Assembly (NCBI GenBank): GCA_030522375.1
Contig: CP130488.1
Coordinates: 1,178,001-1,242,000 of the forward strand
DNA: 64,000 nt
Direction: 5' to 3'
Source: Methanosuratincola petrocarbonis
Lineage (GTDB): Archaea > Thermoproteota > Methanomethylicia > Methanomethylicales > Methanomethylicaceae
Positions 35,070 to 43,557 of this stretch are shown here, in pieces. The translations under genes were made by a program, and so were the position numbers. The notes below the pieces were generated by a model. The model did not search any database. It was not told the origin of the DNA and saw only the letters and a program-made list of their open reading frames with translations. Position 1 is the first letter of the stretch, and each line of letters opens with the position of its first letter.

Positions 35070-35837
35070 TTAAGCCAGCGCATATGCCAGAACAGCGATG
35101 CCTAGCGCCGCGCAATAGAGTGAGAACAGGTAGAAACGATCCGAGAGGACTGTCCGCTTCACGACCCCAATTGAGGCGTACCCGACAAGGGAAGAGACCA
35201 AGAAACCGACCAAGTATTCAAATCCCAAGGACTCAATCGGGCTCCCGAGAAGCTCGAATACGAATGCGCCCAGGATCACGGGGATCGATAGGAGAAAGGA
35301 GAACCTGAATGCGGATCCCTTCTCGACCCCTGACATGAGCGCCGAGGAAATGGTCATGCCGCTCCTAGAGACGCCCGGGGCGATCGCTGCAGCCTGGAAC
35401 GCCCCTATCAGCAGGGCCCGCGCTCCGTCCAATCCCCGCTGCCCCCTGCGGACCTTAGAGAGTGCCAAGAAAGCGGCGGTGATTAGGAAGCCTATGCCCA
35501 CAGCAAAGAGGCTCTGGAAGAGGCTCTCGAAGAGGTCGCTCAGCAGGTAGCCTGCCAGGAAAGCAGGCACCGTGCCTATTGCGATGAGCACCGCGGTTCT
35601 GAAGCCCTCCGACTTCGTCTCCATCGCCAGGAGGGGACGGGCAATCCCGAGCAGTTCCTTCCGGAAGTATGCGCAGACAGCCACCAGCGTCCCGAGGTGG
35701 AGGACCAGATCGAAGGAGAGCGGTGCGCTCACCCCCATCGTCTCCTGAAGGAGCACGAGGTGCCCCGAGCTCGAGATCGGGAGCCACTCCGTTATCCCCT
35801 GGACTATGCCCAATATGACTGCGTGCACGAGATCCAA
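35070..35837 (-). CDS. uppP: Undecaprenyl-diphosphatase family (UppP/BacA)
   Basis: 255 residues with eight hydrophobic segments. Both catalytic motifs are present: GITEWLPISSSGHLVL and APGVSRSGMTI. It removes a phosphate from polyprenyl diphosphate; in archaea the carrier is probably a dolichyl or similar lipid for glycosylation. It starts 12 bases after the stop of the universal stress protein gene. Confidence 0.93.
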   Translation of the reverse strand: MDLVHAVILGIVQGITEWLPISSSGHLVLLQETMGVSAPLSFDLVLHLGTLVAVCAYFRKELLGIARPLLAMETKSEGFRTAVLIAIGTVPAFLAGYLLSDLFESLFQSLFAVGIGFLITAAFLALSKVRRGQRGLDGARALLIGAFQAAAIAPGVSRSGMTISSALMSGVEKGSAFRFSFLLSIPVILGAFVFELLGSPIESLGFEYLVGFLVSSLVGYASIGVVKRTVLSDRFYLFSLYCAALGIAVLAYALA

Positions 35838-35849
35838 GCAGAGAACCGC

Positions 35850-36305
35850 CTATTGTCCTGATGTCTCCTGGTCTGGGCATGGCCTCACGACGAAGACGGG
35901 GCAAGGGGCGTTGTTCACCACACTGTTGGCGACGCTCCCCATCAGCAGCGCCCGAATCCTGCTCTGTCCGCGTGCTCCTATCACGATCATGTCAACGGAC
36001 CTCTCCTTCGCCAGCTGGACGATTCGCATCCCAGCGTTCCCGACCGAGAAGTCGAGTAATGTGGTCGGGCTCACGGACATCTCCTCGGCGGTCTTAACGG
36101 CGCTGTGGAGTATCGACTGCCCTGCCTCCTCGAGCTCCTTGGCTGCGACCTGGATCCCGCCCACATCCGAGACCGGCGGGATCGAGACGACGTGGAGCAG
36201 GAGCAGCTCGGATCCGAATGTCTTAGCGAAGTGGCACGCCCACTCAACAACCATTCTGGTCGCAGGCGACCCGTCCACGGGCACGAGTATTTTCCTGATC
36301 TCCAT
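35850..36305 (-). CDS. Universal stress protein (UspA family)
   Basis: 151 residues. VPVDGSPATRMVVEWA at the N-terminus and the ATP-binding GARGQSRIRALLMGSVANSVVN near the C-terminus. It is probably an ATP-binding homodimer. Co-transcribed with uppP. Confidence 0.93.
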   Translation of the reverse strand: MEIRKILVPVDGSPATRMVVEWACHFAKTFGSELLLLHVVSIPPVSDVGGIQVAAKELEEAGQSILHSAVKTAEEMSVSPTTLLDFSVGNAGMRIVQLAKERSVDMIVIGARGQSRIRALLMGSVANSVVNNAPCPVFVVRPCPDQETSGQ

Positions 36306-36344
36306 AAGTAATGAGTTGCCCGCATCGGATTAAAGGGTTTTGTC

Positions 36345-38048
36345 TCAGAACTCGAGGAATTGCGCAATCCGAGCGAGCTCTGGGACGTCTCCGAACATTT
36401 CCATGAAGGACTCGAGATCTTGGAATGGGCGGTTCAGCACTATCGATGCAGCTCTCTTAGCGCCCACGCCGGGTATGCCCTCGAGCTCCCTCAGCTCGAG
36501 CTCGTTTATCCGGACCGGGAACCGCAGCCCACCGACTGACCTCGGACCATGCGAGAGAACCAAGACGTCGAGGAACCTCCCGACCTCGAGCTGCCGCGGT
36601 ATCCCTACGAGCACGGGGTATGACCCGACCTGGCGCCCCCAGGTCATCCCGCCCTGGACTAGCTCTGTCCGGACCGCCCTTAGTACTGTGAATGCGGGAA
36701 CGACGCGCTTCATCATGGGGAGGTCGATCTCCTGCCTCACCTTGAGCTTGTGGGAGAGGAAGAGGTGGCGGTGCTTCCTGACCAAGTAGTCACCAGCGGA
36801 CTCCATCCTCGTCGAAGGAAGGACCATCACCTGCCTCAGGTTCACGCGCCTGAAGAGCAGCCCCGAGTCCAGCGCTTCCTTCATGAACTCGAAGTTCTCC
36901 TCATACGTCTTTTTGGTTTCCCCCGGTAAACCGTAGACGAAATTGAGCCCGGGAAGGAGGTGTGGCATGCCGTTCTCACCCCTCTCCGCCCCGACACGGT
37001 TTATCAGGGAGACTGCCCTCATTGCCCCCTCGTAATCGACCTTCAGGTTGTTCCTCCTGATGACCTCCTCGTCGACAGACTCTATGCCCAGCGCAGCCGT
37101 GTCACCAGGCGTGTGGTACTTCACAACCTCCTTTAGCGCCTCCTCGGAGAGCTCGGGGTGCTCTGCTACCGTGGCCGGGTTGCAGTTGTCTATGTGCAGC
37201 ACCCGGAGGGATGGGGCAGCGCGTCGGATCGAGGAGAATAGCCGGCGTATCGCAGAAGGGTTCGGCGCAGGGCATGCGAGACCCTTGTCCCTCGATCCGT
37301 AAATAAGGAGGTCGGGCTGCCTCCCGATCCTGAAGTTCACGGCCCCCTCGGAGTTGAGGGCAGCAACCTCGCGGGCGATCCCCCTCACGGTCCTGAACTC
37401 AGGGTAGCCGTGGAGCGGCTCGGTGCAGAAGGAGCACCCTCCCAGAACTGACCGCGGGCACCCCCGGTAGGTCTCTATCTCGCAGACCAGCCCTTCCGGG
37501 AAGAACGGGTGCTGTCTGATCACCCTGGCACCGCGCTCAGCGAAGGCGTCTGAACTGCCCGCGCTCTCTCGGACGGAGTCGAGTTCCACCCCCTCGCTGA
37601 AGTTCTCCTTCACAAGGCGATGCACGACCACCTCGGGGTCCCCGGTGATTACAAAGTCGTAGAGGCCGGAGAGGTCTCTCTCTATGCTCCTGCTGCAACC
37701 GCCCCGACCGAAGCCGAAACGCACGGCTGGACCGCATATGGCTTTGTACCTGGATCCGAGCAGCCCGGGGATCCGGATCGCGTCGTTGTGGGTTGCAGGG
37801 GCCCCTGAGAGGTACTTCCCCGGCACAGTCACCCCGGCTATCAGGACCGAGAGTTCTGAGGAGGAAGATAAGCCTTTGAGCCTATCAGGGTCCCGCCTGG
37901 CTTCATCTATCGTCACGTAGAGGACGTCGGCCGCGGGTTCTGCAGTCCATACCGCACCGGCAACGTATCTGGGGTAGATGTCTATGAAAGGGGGGACGCC
38001 CAGCCCAGCGGGCTCGTCGGTATACCCGTCGATTATGAGGATGCGCAT
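36345..38048 (-). CDS. Radical SAM protein with C-terminal helix-hairpin-helix (COG1031)
   Basis: 567 residues. An N-terminal ~190-residue domain (MRILIIDGYTDEPAGLGVPPFIDIYP) is followed by the cluster motif CPRSVLGGCSFC, a radical SAM barrel with GIESVDEEVIRRNNL, GLNFVYGLPGETKKTYEEN, and a C-terminal HhH (LEGIPGVGAKRAASIVLN). Probably modifies a nucleic acid; the target is unknown. It is 15 nt after thiL on the same strand. Confidence 0.9.
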   Translation of the reverse strand: MRILIIDGYTDEPAGLGVPPFIDIYPRYVAGAVWTAEPAADVLYVTIDEARRDPDRLKGLSSSSELSVLIAGVTVPGKYLSGAPATHNDAIRIPGLLGSRYKAICGPAVRFGFGRGGCSRSIERDLSGLYDFVITGDPEVVVHRLVKENFSEGVELDSVRESAGSSDAFAERGARVIRQHPFFPEGLVCEIETYRGCPRSVLGGCSFCTEPLHGYPEFRTVRGIAREVAALNSEGAVNFRIGRQPDLLIYGSRDKGLACPAPNPSAIRRLFSSIRRAAPSLRVLHIDNCNPATVAEHPELSEEALKEVVKYHTPGDTAALGIESVDEEVIRRNNLKVDYEGAMRAVSLINRVGAERGENGMPHLLPGLNFVYGLPGETKKTYEENFEFMKEALDSGLLFRRVNLRQVMVLPSTRMESAGDYLVRKHRHLFLSHKLKVRQEIDLPMMKRVVPAFTVLRAVRTELVQGGMTWGRQVGSYPVLVGIPRQLEVGRFLDVLVLSHGPRSVGGLRFPVRINELELRELEGIPGVGAKRAASIVLNRPFQDLESFMEMFGDVPELARIAQFLEF

Positions 38049-38063
38049 CTTGCCAGACAGCCC

Positions 38064-39071
38064 CTACGGACGCCTCAGGTGCTCCCATCCCTTCGCCTCG
38101 ATGGGGCGCTCCACAGTTCCGTCGTTAAAGAAGACCCCTCTCCCCTCCTCAACCCTGCCTATGAGCAAAATGCTGTTCCCGCACCTCTCAGCTGCCAACT
38201 GAGCCCTGCCAAGCGCCTCCGGCTTGATCGTGAGGACGATCTCGTACTCCTCTCCGCCGTAGAGCGCGAGCTCCTCGGCAGGGATCCGGTGGATCGAGGC
38301 GAATTCCTTGGCAGCGCTGGAGACTGGAACCTTGGAGAGCTGGAGGCGGACTCCGCTGGACCTTGCGAGCTCGTGGAGGGTAAAGGCCAGCCCGTCGCTC
38401 GAGTCCATCGAGGAAGTGACGGCGCCAGTACCTGCGAGGGCGACACCCAGATCGACTCTCGCCCTCGGTTGGTAGACGCTCCTGAGCAGCCTTCTCCTTA
38501 GAGGGGGAGGGGCCGCCCTGCCATTCAGGAGGATCTCGAATGCGGAAGCGGTATCGCCGAATGGCCCAGTCACTGCCAAGAGGTCTCCCGGAAGAGCCCC
38601 GGATCTCCTTACGATTCGGTCGGCAAATCCGACCATGAACCCCGCCACCACAAGGTCTTTTGACTCGCCCAAGTCCCCCCCGAGGAAAGCTATCCCGTAT
38701 TCATTGCAGGCGGAGAGCACTCCGCGCACAAGCTCCATGACGCTCCCTGGGCGGTAGCCTGGCGGGATCCCCATCGAATGCATGAACGCGTGCGGCTTTG
38801 CGCCCTTGGCTGCGAGGTCGCTCGAGCACATCACGACCGTCTTCCTCCCCATCTGGGAGTGGAGCATCCCCCGAGGGGCATCGGTCCTCCTGACGAACAT
38901 GTCAGTCTTGAGGACAAGGTAGCGTCCGTCCGGGAGGATCACAGCAGAGGCGTCGTCGGGGTGGGGCAGCGCGCTTTCAGACTTTGAGCCCGGGAGCTGC
39001 CGGTCGACCAGATCCCAGATCATCTCGATCAGGCCCCTCTCCCCGATATCCCCTGCACGCGGACGCGCCAT
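38064..39071 (-). CDS. thiL: Thiamine-monophosphate kinase
   Basis: 335 residues. Makes thiamine diphosphate from the monophosphate. HPDDASAVILPDGRYLVLKTDMF, GGDLGESKDLVVAGFMVG, AVTGPFGDTASAFEILL, SSMDSSDGLAFTLHELARSSG and ALYGGEEYE are family motifs. The lysine-rich metal region is typical. ATG start. Confidence 0.92.
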   Translation of the reverse strand: MARPRAGDIGERGLIEMIWDLVDRQLPGSKSESALPHPDDASAVILPDGRYLVLKTDMFVRRTDAPRGMLHSQMGRKTVVMCSSDLAAKGAKPHAFMHSMGIPPGYRPGSVMELVRGVLSACNEYGIAFLGGDLGESKDLVVAGFMVGFADRIVRRSGALPGDLLAVTGPFGDTASAFEILLNGRAAPPPLRRRLLRSVYQPRARVDLGVALAGTGAVTSSMDSSDGLAFTLHELARSSGVRLQLSKVPVSSAAKEFASIHRIPAEELALYGGEEYEIVLTIKPEALGRAQLAAERCGNSILLIGRVEEGRGVFFNDGTVERPIEAKGWEHLRRP

Positions 39072-39153
39072 CTAGAAGCCTCCAGAGAATCTGCACTTAC
39101 AAGAGGTATGGAAAAGGATTTATTTTTTGGCATTGCTTTAGACCGAGGGGAAT

Positions 39154-39230
39154 GCCTTAGTGGCTCAGCCCGGCAGAGCGACGGTTTCGTAAACCGTTGG
39201 TCGGGGGTTCAAATCCCCCCTAAGGCTCCA
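39154..39230 (+). tRNA. tRNA-Thr (CGT), CCA encoded
   Basis: Acceptor GCCTTAG/CTAAGGC, D-stem GCTC/GAGC, anticodon stem ACGGT/ACCGT with loop TTCGTAA (CGT), T-stem GGGGG/CCCCC. No intron. Discriminator T and encoded CCA. A TATA-like TTTATTTTTT lies ~35 nt upstream. Nearly identical to the tRNA-Thr (TGT) at 41899. Confidence 0.96.
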
Positions 39231-39419
39231 TTTTACATTTTAATTGACAATAGATTAAATTACAGGTCTTGCTTATGGTCATGCCAAGTCAATTTTAAAA
39301 AAGCTTTGGAGATGGAGATTGGTTGATTGATTTTTAGGGCTAAAATACTAGGCAACCGAAGCCAAGTCTACTGACACCATTTGGATGCAGGCGCCGATAG
39401 GGGGCGCCAATGCTTGCAG

Positions 39420-39572
39420 TCATCTACGCAGGATCTTGAGCAAGAGAAGGGCGCAGGCGAAACCTGCAATGAAGGACGGCACGCCGATCTCAGGCCGTTC
39501 AATAGTCCCGCTAACAAAGAGTATCAATATTAAGAGGAGGGCAGAGAACATCACGAGCTTCAGAGTGTCCAT
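39420..39572 (-). CDS. Possible two-helix small membrane protein
   Basis: 50 residues from ATG 39572. Two hydrophobic segments (LVMFSALLLILILFVSGT and GVPSFIAGFACALLLLKIL) separated by a short charged loop (IERPEI), ending in RR. The pattern looks real, but there is no recognised family or clear ribosome-binding site. Confidence 0.4.
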   Translation of the reverse strand: MDTLKLVMFSALLLILILFVSGTIERPEIGVPSFIAGFACALLLLKILRR

Positions 39573-39877
39573 ATGAAACGACCGATTAACGGAATGCGAC
39601 AACGACTGATAAAACTATGCTAACTCAAGGATCAGATCGCTTGGCAAATCCCAGGTTCAAGCCTCGAACAAGGAGCTTTCGTACGCAATTCTGTGATCCG
39701 AGTCTGTTGTGGACTGGGACATCAAATAAATGTCGACATAAGTGCCAGTCTCACGTATGAACTTGAACCTCACCTTAACCTACCCCATATCCTAGCCAAC
39801 CAGTTCCTGGCTGGATCCCATAGATACTTCCAATAGAAGGAATAAAAACTTTTTTTAAAAAATTTGGATCACTGTTT

Positions 39878-39900
39878 AATTGTTTAATAAAAAAACAATT
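39878..39900. terminator. Hairpin terminator of msrA
   Basis: AATTGTTT and AAACAATT form a perfect 8-bp stem around a 7-nt loop, 10 bases after the msrA stop (minus strand), with T-rich sequence inside the loop and stem when read on that strand. Fits an archaeal T-rich terminator. Confidence 0.5.
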
Positions 39901-39910
39901 AATAATCCCT

Positions 39911-40375
39911 TCATAAATGCCTATCGAAGTACTTCTGATGGTACTCTTCGGCTCTGTAGAACTTGGCCGCTGACAAGATCTCGGTGACTATGGGTCTTGC
40001 GAACCTGCCAGAACGCTCAAGTACGGATCTCATTTTCACTGCAACCTCCCTCTGCTCAGGGGTGTGGTAAAAGATCACTGAACGGTACTGGCTACCTACG
40101 TCGGGCCCCTGCCGGTTGAGCGTCGTCGGGTCGTGGCTCTCCCAGAAGACCTCCAGGAGCCGCTCGTAGGAGACCCTATCAGGGTCGTATAAGACCTGGA
40201 CGACCTCAGCGTGCCCGGTCCTTCCGGTGCAGACGTCCCTGTATGTCGGGTTCTCATAGCTCCCGCCCATGTAGCCCACGGTCGTGGAAATCATTCCGCT
40301 GACCTTTCTGAAAATGTGTTCCGCGCCCCAGAAGCACCCCATACCGAAGGTTGCGACCGCGGTTGCCATTGCCAA
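39911..40375 (-). CDS. msrA: Peptide methionine sulfoxide reductase A
   Basis: 154 residues. Catalytic GMGCFWGAEHIFRKV at the N-terminus, GYMGGSYENPTYRDVCTGRTGHAEVV, WESHDPTTLNRQGPDVGSQYRS and EEYHQKYFDRHL. Repairs oxidised methionine. There is no MsrB fusion, and one extra Cys (DVCTG) could resolve the disulfide. The exact first codon is uncertain within ~10 residues. Confidence 0.95.
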   Translation of the reverse strand: MAMATAVATFGMGCFWGAEHIFRKVSGMISTTVGYMGGSYENPTYRDVCTGRTGHAEVVQVLYDPDRVSYERLLEVFWESHDPTTLNRQGPDVGSQYRSVIFYHTPEQREVAVKMRSVLERSGRFARPIVTEILSAAKFYRAEEYHQKYFDRHL

Positions 40376-40439
40376 TGCACAGGTATTATAAGTATGAGAC
40401 TAAATAATAAACCTTAGAGAAATTTTTGGGGGGATTCAA

Positions 40440-40822
40440 TTGGCAGATGAAATGCTTGAAGAATTGAGGCAAATTAGGAAGCTTCTCGAACCCAAGCCTG
40501 CACCGCCTCCGCCGCCGCACCCAAGGGCCTTATCAACGAGTTCAAGGAGTTCATAAAGAACTACAAGGTCATGGGACTGGCTGTGGCATTCATCCTCGGC
40601 TTGTACTTGGGCGCATTGACGCAGTCGCTCGTAAAGGACATACTGATGCCGCTGATAGGGCTGGCGCTTCCAGGAGTGGCCGATCTCGCGACGCTTGAGG
40701 TGGCCGTGGGCAGCCAGATATTCCGCGTAGGTAGCTTCTTGGTTGCGGTGATAACATTCATAATCGTTGCCTTCGTGATCTTCGTGCTGGTCAAGATAAC
40801 CAAGAGGATCGGAATCGAGTAA
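40440..40822 (+). CDS. mscL: MscL-like mechanosensitive channel, frameshifted
   Basis: The long frame 40571-40822 encodes two membrane helices (VMGLAVAFILGLYLGALTQSLVKDILMPLIG and the second near the C-terminus) as in archaeal MscL, but its ATG sits inside the first helix. The missing N-terminus is seen upstream in another frame from TTG 40440 after GGGGG (ADEMLEELRQIRKLLEPKP), and the linker (LINEFKEFIKNYK) lies in the main frame. One added base in the C-rich stretch near 40510-40530 joins them. Pressure-relief channel if intact. Confidence 0.7.
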
Positions 40823-40949
40823 GCCAAATTGTTTTTTTCTTATCCCAACCTCTTCCGCGGAATGACTTCTACCCACATATGCTGAAAAGGGCTAGAAATT
40901 CAATTTAGGGTTAAATACACGAATCGATCATTGTTGAGATGATCAAGGT

Positions 40950-41636
40950 ATGGCGTCAGTTGGTAAATTGAAGGCTGCTGAGGCAGCTTTGAAAGAAGTG
41001 GCGGACGGGCAGGTACTCGGGATCGGGACAGGATCCACCGTTGCTATCTTCATAGGGCTGCTTGGCAAAATGGTCAAGGAAGAGGGCTTTGACGTTATTT
41101 GTGTCCCGACATCCTACCAGTCGGCATACTTGGCGGTCGAGAATGGGCTGCGCCTGAGCACGCTCGACGAGCACCCGACCCTGGACCTGGCTGTGGACGG
41201 GACCGACGAGGTCGACCCAGATCTTAACCTGATAAAGGGAGGGGGGGCGGCCCTGACCAGGGAGAAGGTCGTCGACTCCTCAGCAAAGAGGTTCGTGGTG
41301 ATCGCGGACAGCTCAAAGCTGGTTGAGAGGCTTGGGAAGTTCCCGCTGCCAGTCGAGGTCCTGCCGTTCGCGAGGGCGAAGGTAATGCGCGCCATCGCCG
41401 GGATGGGGGGCGAACCAAGGCTCCGGGACGGAGGGGACAGGAAGGACGGTCCGCTGGTGACCGACAACGGGAACTTCATAGTCGATGCTGCGTTCCGGGA
41501 GATCCGGGACCCCAGAGCGCTCGAGATGGAGATCAAGATGATTCCGGGCGTGGTCGAGGTGGGCCTCTTCGTCGGGGTGGCGCACTGCGCGTACCTTGGC
41601 GACAGCTCGGGGGTCAGGATCCTCAGAAGGAGCTGA
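40950..41636 (+). CDS. rpiA: Ribose-5-phosphate isomerase A
   Basis: 228 residues. GIGTGSTVAIFI, VPTSYQSAYLAVENGL, AVDGTDEVDPDLNLIKGGGAALTREK (catalytic acid and Lys) and DNGNFIVDAAF. Interconverts ribose-5-phosphate and ribulose-5-phosphate for nucleotide synthesis. Confidence 0.95.
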   Translation: MASVGKLKAAEAALKEVADGQVLGIGTGSTVAIFIGLLGKMVKEEGFDVICVPTSYQSAYLAVENGLRLSTLDEHPTLDLAVDGTDEVDPDLNLIKGGGAALTREKVVDSSAKRFVVIADSSKLVERLGKFPLPVEVLPFARAKVMRAIAGMGGEPRLRDGGDRKDGPLVTDNGNFIVDAAFREIRDPRALEMEIKMIPGVVEVGLFVGVAHCAYLGDSSGVRILRRS

Positions 41637-41651
41637 AATGATTCGCAGTAG

Positions 41652-41758
41652 TGCCGGGGACGGGACTCGAACCCGCGATTTCCGGATCTCCCATCGAGCG
41701 CCTTGTCCAGGTCTTAGATTATGAGTCCGGCGCTCTAGCCAGCCTGAGCCACCCCGGC
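41652..41758 (-). tRNA. tRNA-Met (CAT, elongator type) with 32-nt intron
   Basis: Acceptor GCCGGGG/CCCCGGC, D-stem GCTC/GAGC, anticodon stem CCGGA/TCCGG with loop CTCATA-A, T-stem CGGG pairing CCCG. The intron is at 41688-41719, between positions 37 and 38. It lacks the A1/U72-type and GGG stem marks of initiator tRNA, so it reads as elongator Met; a tRNA-Ile2 with modified C34 cannot be excluded. CCA is not encoded. Confidence 0.93.
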
Positions 41759-41898
41759 ATTGGAGTTTTTTACAACAATCGGCTATTTTAATCCTTCTGA
41801 TTCTGACTTAATGGCTGGCATCCCCCAAAAGATCCGGGGAAACGGGCACAGGAATATTTTTAAACCATATTCCGGAATAATCCGAGATGCCAGATTTC

Positions 41899-41975
41899 GC
41901 CCTAGTAGCTCAGCCCGGCAGAGCGACGGTTTTGTAAACCGTTGGTCGGGGGTTCAAACCCCCCCTAGGGCTCCA
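41899..41975 (+). tRNA. tRNA-Thr (TGT), CCA encoded
   Basis: Acceptor GCCCTAG/CTAGGGC, anticodon stem ACGGT/ACCGT with loop TTTGTAA (TGT). Differs from tRNA-Thr (CGT) at 39154 only at a few positions, one being a compensated acceptor pair. CCA encoded at 41973-41975. A TATA-like TTTTTAAACC lies ~35 nt upstream. Confidence 0.96.
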
Positions 41976-42026
41976 TCTTCTTAGGAAAATAATAATCTGA
42001 TAAAAAATGGGCTTTTGCTCTACGAA

Positions 42027-42206
42027 TCAGCGATTCTGGCCCCCAGGCGCCCACGGCTGCTGCTTCTTCCAGATCGCGACTATCTTGTCGACAGCGATAT
42101 GCGTGTAGACGCCCTTCTCGGTCTCGAGCGTGAGGACCCCGTCGGCGCATGCAACGACCTTCCCAGAGAATTTGTCGCTCCATCCGCAGTAGACATCGAC
42201 TTCCAT
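42027..42206 (-). CDS. Small Sm-fold-like protein
   Basis: 59 residues from ATG 42206: VDVYCGWSDKFSGKVVACADGVLTLETEKGVYTHIAVDKIVAIWKK, five beta strands in the manner of an Sm/Lsm barrel, as in small archaeal hypothetical proteins. Possibly RNA-binding. The frame is open upstream to 42269, so the start is uncertain. Confidence 0.65.
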   Translation of the reverse strand: MEVDVYCGWSDKFSGKVVACADGVLTLETEKGVYTHIAVDKIVAIWKKQQPWAPGGQNR

Positions 42207-42343
42207 ATTCAGCAGGTGCCCGACTATGAAAGCCTCCAATTTGCTCACCCCTAATATAATTCGGCTCACGCACAGATATGTCTTTCAAGATTTTTTGGTT
42301 GAAATTCTGCTCGAGAGAAAAAAATATTGGAAGAGCGATTGCC

Positions 42344-42535
42344 CTATGCGAGCTTCTCCCCACAGTTTCCGCAGAATTTTGTACCAGATGGGTTCTTCTC
42401 ACCGCACTTGGGGCAAACGGGTTGCTCCGGCTTCTTTATCGGAGTGCCGCAGTTCGGGCAGAACTTGAAGTTTTTATGGATCTCTGCCTTGCAGTTGGGG
42501 CGCGTCTGCTTCGACGGCGGCAGGAGGCCGTATCC
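42344..42535 (-). CDS. Zinc-ribbon protein without a clear start
   Basis: The C-terminal ~50 residues hold a fine set of zinc pairs: NCKAEIHKNFKFCPNCGTPIKK, then CPKCGEKNPSGTKFCGNCGEKL. The readable part begins near 42535, yet no ATG, GTG or TTG lies in frame close by; further upstream the frame is only the reverse of another zinc-ribbon gene. A frameshift, inversion or non-standard start is likely. Confidence 0.55.
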   Translation of the reverse strand, partial: GYGLLPPSKQTRPNCKAEIHKNFKFCPNCGTPIKKPEQPVCPKCGEKNPSGTKFCGNCGEKLA

Positions 42536-42641
42536 TCTGCGATTCTGCAGGGAGTGCGGTAAACCCGGTGAAAAGAGGTGGAGATATTGCTGGAGCTGCG
42601 GGGCTGCTCTGAGGGGCGACCAGAATGCCCTAAAACCGTAG
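42495..42641 (+). CDS. Small zinc-ribbon protein
   Basis: Up to 50 residues (TTG at 42489 or 42495): RFCRECGKPGEKRWRYCWSCGAAL gives two CxxC pairs for one zinc. A TATA-like TTTTTATGG is ~20-25 nt before the start. It is head to head with, and overlaps, the minus-strand zinc-ribbon frame. Function unknown. Confidence 0.45.
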   Translation: MGRVCFDGGRRPYPLRFCRECGKPGEKRWRYCWSCGAALRGDQNALKP

Positions 42642-42778
42642 TTTAGTCTGTCCTCGCGGTGGCTGCAACTTAGCCAAAGACCACCCCCAAGATCGGAGGA
42701 TGTGATGTGATGAATATTGAGCGCAGTTATGCGTATCTTATGATGCATTTCAAGCGGTTGCTTGGAGGAATAGACAAT

Positions 42779-43317
42779 TTATTCAACGAAGATAGCGGCT
42801 GCGACCACGCATGTCCAGAGCCCTTCCTTGTGACCCTCGGCAGATTGAACGACATGGGTAGTCCTTATGATGAGACCGCTGGCCTTGTAGAGCTGCTCCC
42901 TCTCCTCCCATGCCTGGTTCGGGTCGAAGGGTATTCCCAAGGTGGTCGCGAGCATCGTTGCCGCGAGATCCTCGGCGTATTCCCCCGCCTTCTCCCCCTT
43001 CATCCCGTAGTCGTGGTGCTCGGCGAGGTAGCCGTAGCTGTTCCGGTCGTGCGGGACGGCGAGCCCAATCGCGGCGGAGATCAGCCTGTTTGGCTCGTTC
43101 GTCTCATTCCTGGCCATGACGCAGTGTATGATCTGACCAGGGGAGAGGCGCCTGAGACCCTCGTCCTTCGAGATGATCTGGCAGTTGGGGGGGAATATGC
43201 TCGACACATTCACGAGGTTGAACTTCTCTATGCCGGCGTCGCGGAGCGCGAGCTCGAAGGCAGCCAATCTCTGTGTATGCCCACGCCCTTGACGAAGAAT
43301 ACCTTTGTGGGGATCAT
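42779..43317 (-). CDS. pdaD: Pyruvoyl-dependent arginine decarboxylase (N-terminal frameshift)
   Basis: Makes agmatine from arginine. The main frame has LAAFELALRDAGIEKFNLVNVSSIFPP, where SS is the self-cleavage site forming pyruvoyl, then ARNETNEPNRLISAAIGLAVP and the C-terminal core. The family N-terminus (IPTKVFFVKGVGIHRD) is present but in another frame, from ATG 43317, which has a TATA-like ATTTAAAAAC ~25 nt upstream. The frames meet near 43268-43275. The same frame upstream, up to 43456, does not look coding. Confidence 0.82.
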
Positions 43318-43530
43318 AGACGATTACAAAGTTTTTAAATTTTGCAATTGTATTAAACATTCCGGTAGCGATCCAGCTTAAGGGAATTAGAGACGAATGA
43401 CCATTGCCAAGGATGCACAAAGCAAAGAACGGTGCTCGAGTCGACAATCGGAACAATCAGACAGCCAATGAAAAATAAATCGAGTTGGGGATGGAATTCG
43501 GGGAATTCAATTTATGACCATAATGGTTAG

Positions 43531-43544
43531 AAAAATAAAAAAAA
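43531..43544 (-). terminator. T-rich terminator of the protease gene
   Basis: Read on the minus strand this is TTTTTTTTATTTTT, 14 bases after the stop codon of the subtilase gene. Confidence 0.55.
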
Positions 43545-43557
43545 GGATTAATTGGTG

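Larger units (their letters stand above)
39231..39910. other. Sparse 680-base region
   Basis: Between tRNA-Thr and msrA. Mostly A/T-rich at both ends. It holds one possible small membrane protein (39420-39572, minus) and the msrA terminator hairpin. Nothing else is recognised. Confidence 0.5.

Noticed and set aside
42707..43381. 224-codon plus-strand open frame
   Set aside because: It is the reverse of the pdaD gene; the protein has no family features.
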